From positions 1 to 9,060 of the forward strand of contig JACADX010000382.1 in NCBI GenBank assembly GCA_013389125.1: a stretch of 9,060 nt of DNA, given 5' to 3'. This document shows, piece by piece, positions 7,016 through 9,060 of this stretch (its first letter is position 1; the number at the start of each line of letters is the position of its first letter). A program made the translations under genes and the position numbers. Below the pieces are notes generated by a model. It was not told where the DNA came from and made no database searches. It worked only from the letters and a program-made list of their open reading frames with translations. Source of the stretch: Parvularculaceae bacterium. Its GTDB lineage: Bacteria > Pseudomonadota > Alphaproteobacteria > Caulobacterales > Parvularculaceae.

Positions 7016-8023
7016 CTAATCGATCGTCAGCACCGCTTTTCCCTGAACCTGCCGGCTTTCGACAAGCTTCAGCGCGTCGGCTGCTTTCTCGAGCGGAAAA
7101 TGCGCGGTGACGCGGGGGCGGATTTTTCCCTCCGTATACCACTCGAGGAGCTCCGCCACATGTTCCGCGTGGCGCTTCGGATCGCGCATGGTGAAGGCGC
7201 CCCAGAAGACGCCGATGATCTGGCAACTCTTGAGGAGCGTCAGATTGAGCGGCAGCTTCGGGATGCCAGCCGGGAAACCGACGACGAGGAACCGTCCCTC
7301 CCAGGCGAGCGCGCGAACCGCAGGCTCGGCGTAATCGCCGCCGACCGCATCGTAGACCACATTGACGCCGTCGCCCGTTCCAAGGTTGGCGGCCGCCGCC
7401 TTGATCTGGTTCGAGAGGATTTTCTGGCCGTCCTTGTCGATATCCTTCGGATAGATGACGAAGTCGTCGGCGCCGAGTTCGCGGGCGAACGCGGCTTTTT
7501 CGGGCGAGGAAACGCCGGCGATCACCTTCGCGCCCATCGCCTTGCCGATCTCGATCGCCGCCGCGCCGACGCCGCCGGCGGCGCCGAGAATGAACAGCGT
7601 CTCGCCGGACTTCAGCTGCGCGCGGTCTTTGAGCGCGTAATGCGACGTGCCGTAGGTCATCATGAAGCCCGCCGCTTCGTCGAACGGCATGGCGTCCGGG
7701 ATCTTGACGACCGCTTTCGCCTCGACGACGAGGTCGGTCGCGTAGCCGCCTTTGAGGGTCATCGCGAGCGCGCGGTCGCCTAATTTGACGGACGAAACGC
7801 CAGGGCCGATTGCGTCGACCAGCCCCGCGACCTCGGCGCCCGGCGCGAAGGGGCGGGGCGGACGGAACTGGTACAGGTCGCGGATGATGAGCGTGTCGGG
7901 AAAATTGACGCCCGCCGCCTTCACCTTGATCCGAACTTCACCTTGACCCGGCTCCGGCGTCGGCGCTTCAACGAGTTTCAGCGTGTCAGGGCCGCCCGCC
8001 TCGACGCTCATCATCGCCTTCAT
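7016..8023 (-). CDS. NADPH:quinone oxidoreductase family protein (zinc-free MDR)
   Basis: Medium-chain dehydrogenase/reductase of 335 residues, in the quinone-oxidoreductase branch. Such enzymes use NADPH to reduce quinones or activated double bonds. The actual substrate is not predictable here. Seen: N-terminal MKAMMSVEAGGPDTLKLVE, AGVNFPDTLIIRD (37-49), PGAEVAG (61-67), the Rossmann motif GAAGGVG at 147-153 followed by AIEIGKAMGAKVIAG, then YDAVGGDY and the C-terminal GKAVLTID. The catalytic and structural cysteine ligands of zinc alcohol dehydrogenases are missing; no cysteine cluster is present. The start at 8023 has AGGA (8030-8033) six nt upstream. The ferredoxin reductase gene follows 101 nt downstream on the same strand, so the two may be co-transcribed, though the gap could hold a separate promoter. 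The next gene upstream is divergent. Confidence 0.92.
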   Translation of the reverse strand: MKAMMSVEAGGPDTLKLVEAPTPEPGQGEVRIKVKAAGVNFPDTLIIRDLYQFRPPRPFAPGAEVAGLVDAIGPGVSSVKLGDRALAMTLKGGYATDLVVEAKAVVKIPDAMPFDEAAGFMMTYGTSHYALKDRAQLKSGETLFILGAAGGVGAAAIEIGKAMGAKVIAGVSSPEKAAFARELGADDFVIYPKDIDKDGQKILSNQIKAAAANLGTGDGVNVVYDAVGGDYAEPAVRALAWEGRFLVVGFPAGIPKLPLNLTLLKSCQIIGVFWGAFTMRDPKRHAEHVAELLEWYTEGKIRPRVTAHFPLEKAADALKLVESRQVQGKAVLTID

Positions 8024-8059
8024 TGAAAATCCTGATCCTTCCGCTTGCGAAAGCCCGGC

Positions 8060-8087
8060 ATCTTACGCATGGTCGGCCCCGCCACAA
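8060..8087 (-). promoter_or_regulatory. Candidate promoter for the quinone oxidoreductase gene
   Basis: On the minus strand TTGTGG (+ strand 8082-8087) and TAAGAT (8060-8065) are 16 nt apart, placing transcription start some 25-35 nt before the ATG at 8023. The match to consensus is partial (TTG of the -35; TA..AT of the -10). It lies in the 100-nt divergent region where a promoter is expected. Confidence 0.3.
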
Positions 8088-8111
8088 CCGGCTTTGGCGG
8101 ATTCGGGAACC

Positions 8112-8117
8112 GGAGGG
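8112..8117 (+). promoter_or_regulatory. Strong Shine-Dalgarno fixing the start of the small lipoprotein gene
   Basis: GGAGGG lies six nt before the ATG at 8124. The same frame is open further upstream to an ATG at 7983, but that start lies antisense inside the quinone oxidoreductase gene and has no comparable site, so 8124 is preferred. Confidence 0.75.
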
Positions 8118-8123
8118 ATTAAA

Positions 8124-8432
8124 ATGCGTCTCATTCCAGCGGCGTTGAGCCTCACGCTCGCCGTTTCATGCGCGACATCGGCGAAAATGACGCTGAATGA
8201 CCGTTTCAAGGCGATCGGCCTCTCCGCCGAAATGGCCGACTGCATGGTCGATGATCTCGATGACCGGTTGAGCGATGAGGACATCCGCGATCTTGCCCGC
8301 TATGCGGCGGGCCTTTCGCGAGCCGACACGCCGGGCCAGGCGGTCGACGCGCTCCTCGAGTTTGACAATCCGCGCGCCGTCGCCGCGATCGGCCGCGCCG
8401 CATTCTCCTGCGTCACCGGATTTGTCCGGTGA
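8124..8432 (+). CDS. Small putative lipoprotein or secreted protein, unknown function
   Basis: Not recognised as a named family. The 102-residue protein starts with a short hydrophobic leader (MRLIPAALSLTLAVSC) ending in a lipobox-like AVSC at residues 13-16. The -3 residue is Ala rather than the usual Leu or Val and only one positive charge precedes the leader, so lipidation at Cys16 is possible but not certain. The mature part is helix-friendly and acidic in the middle (MVDDLDDRLSDEDIRDLARY, 41-60). It keeps two further cysteines, Cys40 and Cys96, that could form a disulfide in the periplasm (inference). A strong GGAGGG precedes the ATG. The stop overlaps the GTG start of the transporter gene (GTGA), so the two are almost surely one transcript and may work together. 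The C-terminal codons lie in a perfect inverted repeat. Confidence 0.75.
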   Translation: MRLIPAALSLTLAVSCATSAKMTLNDRFKAIGLSAEMADCMVDDLDDRLSDEDIRDLARYAAGLSRADTPGQAVDALLEFDNPRAVAAIGRAAFSCVTGFVR

Positions 8433-8433
8433 C
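8412..8433 (+). promoter_or_regulatory. Perfect 9-bp hairpin spanning the stop/start junction
   Basis: GTCACCGGA (8412-8420), loop TTTG, TCCGGTGAC (8425-8433) form a perfect inverted repeat. The right arm contains both the TGA stop of the small gene (8430-8432) and the GTG start of the transporter (8429-8431). No T-run follows, so this is not an intrinsic terminator. In the mRNA it would hide the transporter start unless ribosomes finishing the small gene open it, which would favour coupled translation. Confidence 0.55.
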
Positions 8434-9060
8434 CGAAGCGGCGGCCGCAGCGCCGTCCAACGACGAGACAGCCAAAGCGATTGCGGGGACCAACTCTTAT
8501 AAATGGTACGTCCTCGCCGTCTTGACGATTGTCTACACGTTCAATTTCGTCGACCGCCAGATCATCGCGATCGTCTCGCCTGCGATCAAGGAGGATCTCG
8601 GGCTCTCCGATTCAACGCTCGGCCTTCTCAAAGGCCTTGCCTTCGCTGTCCTTTATACGACGCTCGGGATTCCGATCGCGTGGGCGGCGGACCGCTGGAA
8701 CCGCGTCAACATCGTCGCGATCTCGCTCGCCGTGTGGTCGGCTTTCACGGCGCTCTCGGGTTTTGCGCAGAACGCCGTGCAGCTCGCGCTTGCGCGGGTC
8801 GGGGTCGGGATCGGCGAAGCGGGCGGCTCGCCGCCGTCGCATTCGATCATTTCCGATTATTTCCCGAAAGAAAAACGCGCGACGGCTTTGTCGCTTTTCT
8901 CGCTGGGGATTCCTTTCGGTCAGATGCTGGCGTTCCTGGCCGGCGGCTGGGTGCTTGAAAATCTCGGCTGGAGAAACGCGTTCTTGGTCGTCGGCCTCCC
9001 GGGCATCTTGCTGGCGATCCTCCTGAAGCTCACCGTCAAGGAGCCGATCCGCGGCGCCCA
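8429..9060 (+). CDS. Major facilitator superfamily transporter, spinster-like, 3'-truncated by window
   Basis: N-terminal 210 or so residues of an inner-membrane MFS permease. The frame begins with GTG overlapping the preceding stop and stays open to the window edge. Seen: a hydrophilic Ala-rich N-terminus (1-23), first membrane segment with VYTFNFVDRQIIAIVSP (35-51), the MFS motif A region GIPIAWAADRWNRVN (80-94), and the RVGVGIGEAGGSPPSHS stretch followed by DYFPKEKRATAL, all typical of the spinster-like branch found in many alphaproteobacteria. Members move various lipids, sugars or organic acids; the substrate here is unknown. There is no Shine-Dalgarno before the GTG, and no ATG in this frame in the first hundred codons, so start by coupling with the upstream lipoprotein gene is likely. 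The full-length protein should be over 400 residues. Confidence 0.9.
   Translation, partial: MTEAAAAAPSNDETAKAIAGTNSYKWYVLAVLTIVYTFNFVDRQIIAIVSPAIKEDLGLSDSTLGLLKGLAFAVLYTTLGIPIAWAADRWNRVNIVAISLAVWSAFTALSGFAQNAVQLALARVGVGIGEAGGSPPSHSIISDYFPKEKRATALSLFSLGIPFGQMLAFLAGGWVLENLGWRNAFLVVGLPGILLAILLKLTVKEPIRGA

Noticed and set aside
6983..7783. Plus-strand open frame of 266 codons antisense to the quinone oxidoreductase gene
   Set aside because: Arg-rich low-quality sequence opposite a clear enzyme gene; a codon-bias shadow.

Overview
The window is a high-GC stretch of bacterial chromosome, most likely from an alphaproteobacterium. This is inferred from the GC-rich codon use, the two-subunit glycine dehydrogenase (known from Caulobacter and relatives, among others), the thioredoxin-reductase-like ferredoxin-NADP+ reductase and the protein sequences overall. 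It is ordinary core metabolism plus some accessory genes. No tRNA, rRNA, CRISPR array, insertion sequence, phage gene or recognisable defence system was seen.

Positions 1-4057 (+ strand) hold a glycine cleavage operon: the 3' part of gcvT (5' end outside the window), gcvH, gcvPA and gcvPB. The genes are tightly packed (9-nt gap, 3-nt gap, then a 4-nt ATGA overlap). The P-protein decarboxylates glycine onto the lipoyl arm of H, and T moves the methylene group to tetrahydrofolate. The L-protein (lipoamide dehydrogenase) is not present here.

Positions 4061-5533 (- strand) hold an integral-membrane acyltransferase of the OafA/ExoZ type, convergent with gcvPB with only 3 nt between the stop codons. 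Upstream of it is a 94-residue membrane-anchored protein with an acidic, alanine-rich tail built of two 18-residue repeats. The small gene ends in a strong intrinsic terminator, and a second terminator-like hairpin lies in its leader just before the ribosome binding site. Positions 5534-5849 carry no convincing gene.

Positions 5850-8023 (- strand) hold two oxidoreductases in the same direction: a zinc-free NADPH:quinone-oxidoreductase-like MDR protein, then a ferredoxin/flavodoxin-NADP+ reductase 101 nt downstream.

Positions 8124-9060 (+ strand, divergent) hold a small putative lipoprotein translationally overlapped (GTGA) with a GTG-started major facilitator transporter that runs off the window. 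A perfect 9-bp inverted repeat spans this stop/start junction and would bury the transporter start codon in a stem. This junction and the small repeat protein with its two hairpins are the most interesting features. Neither amounts to a demonstrably new system.
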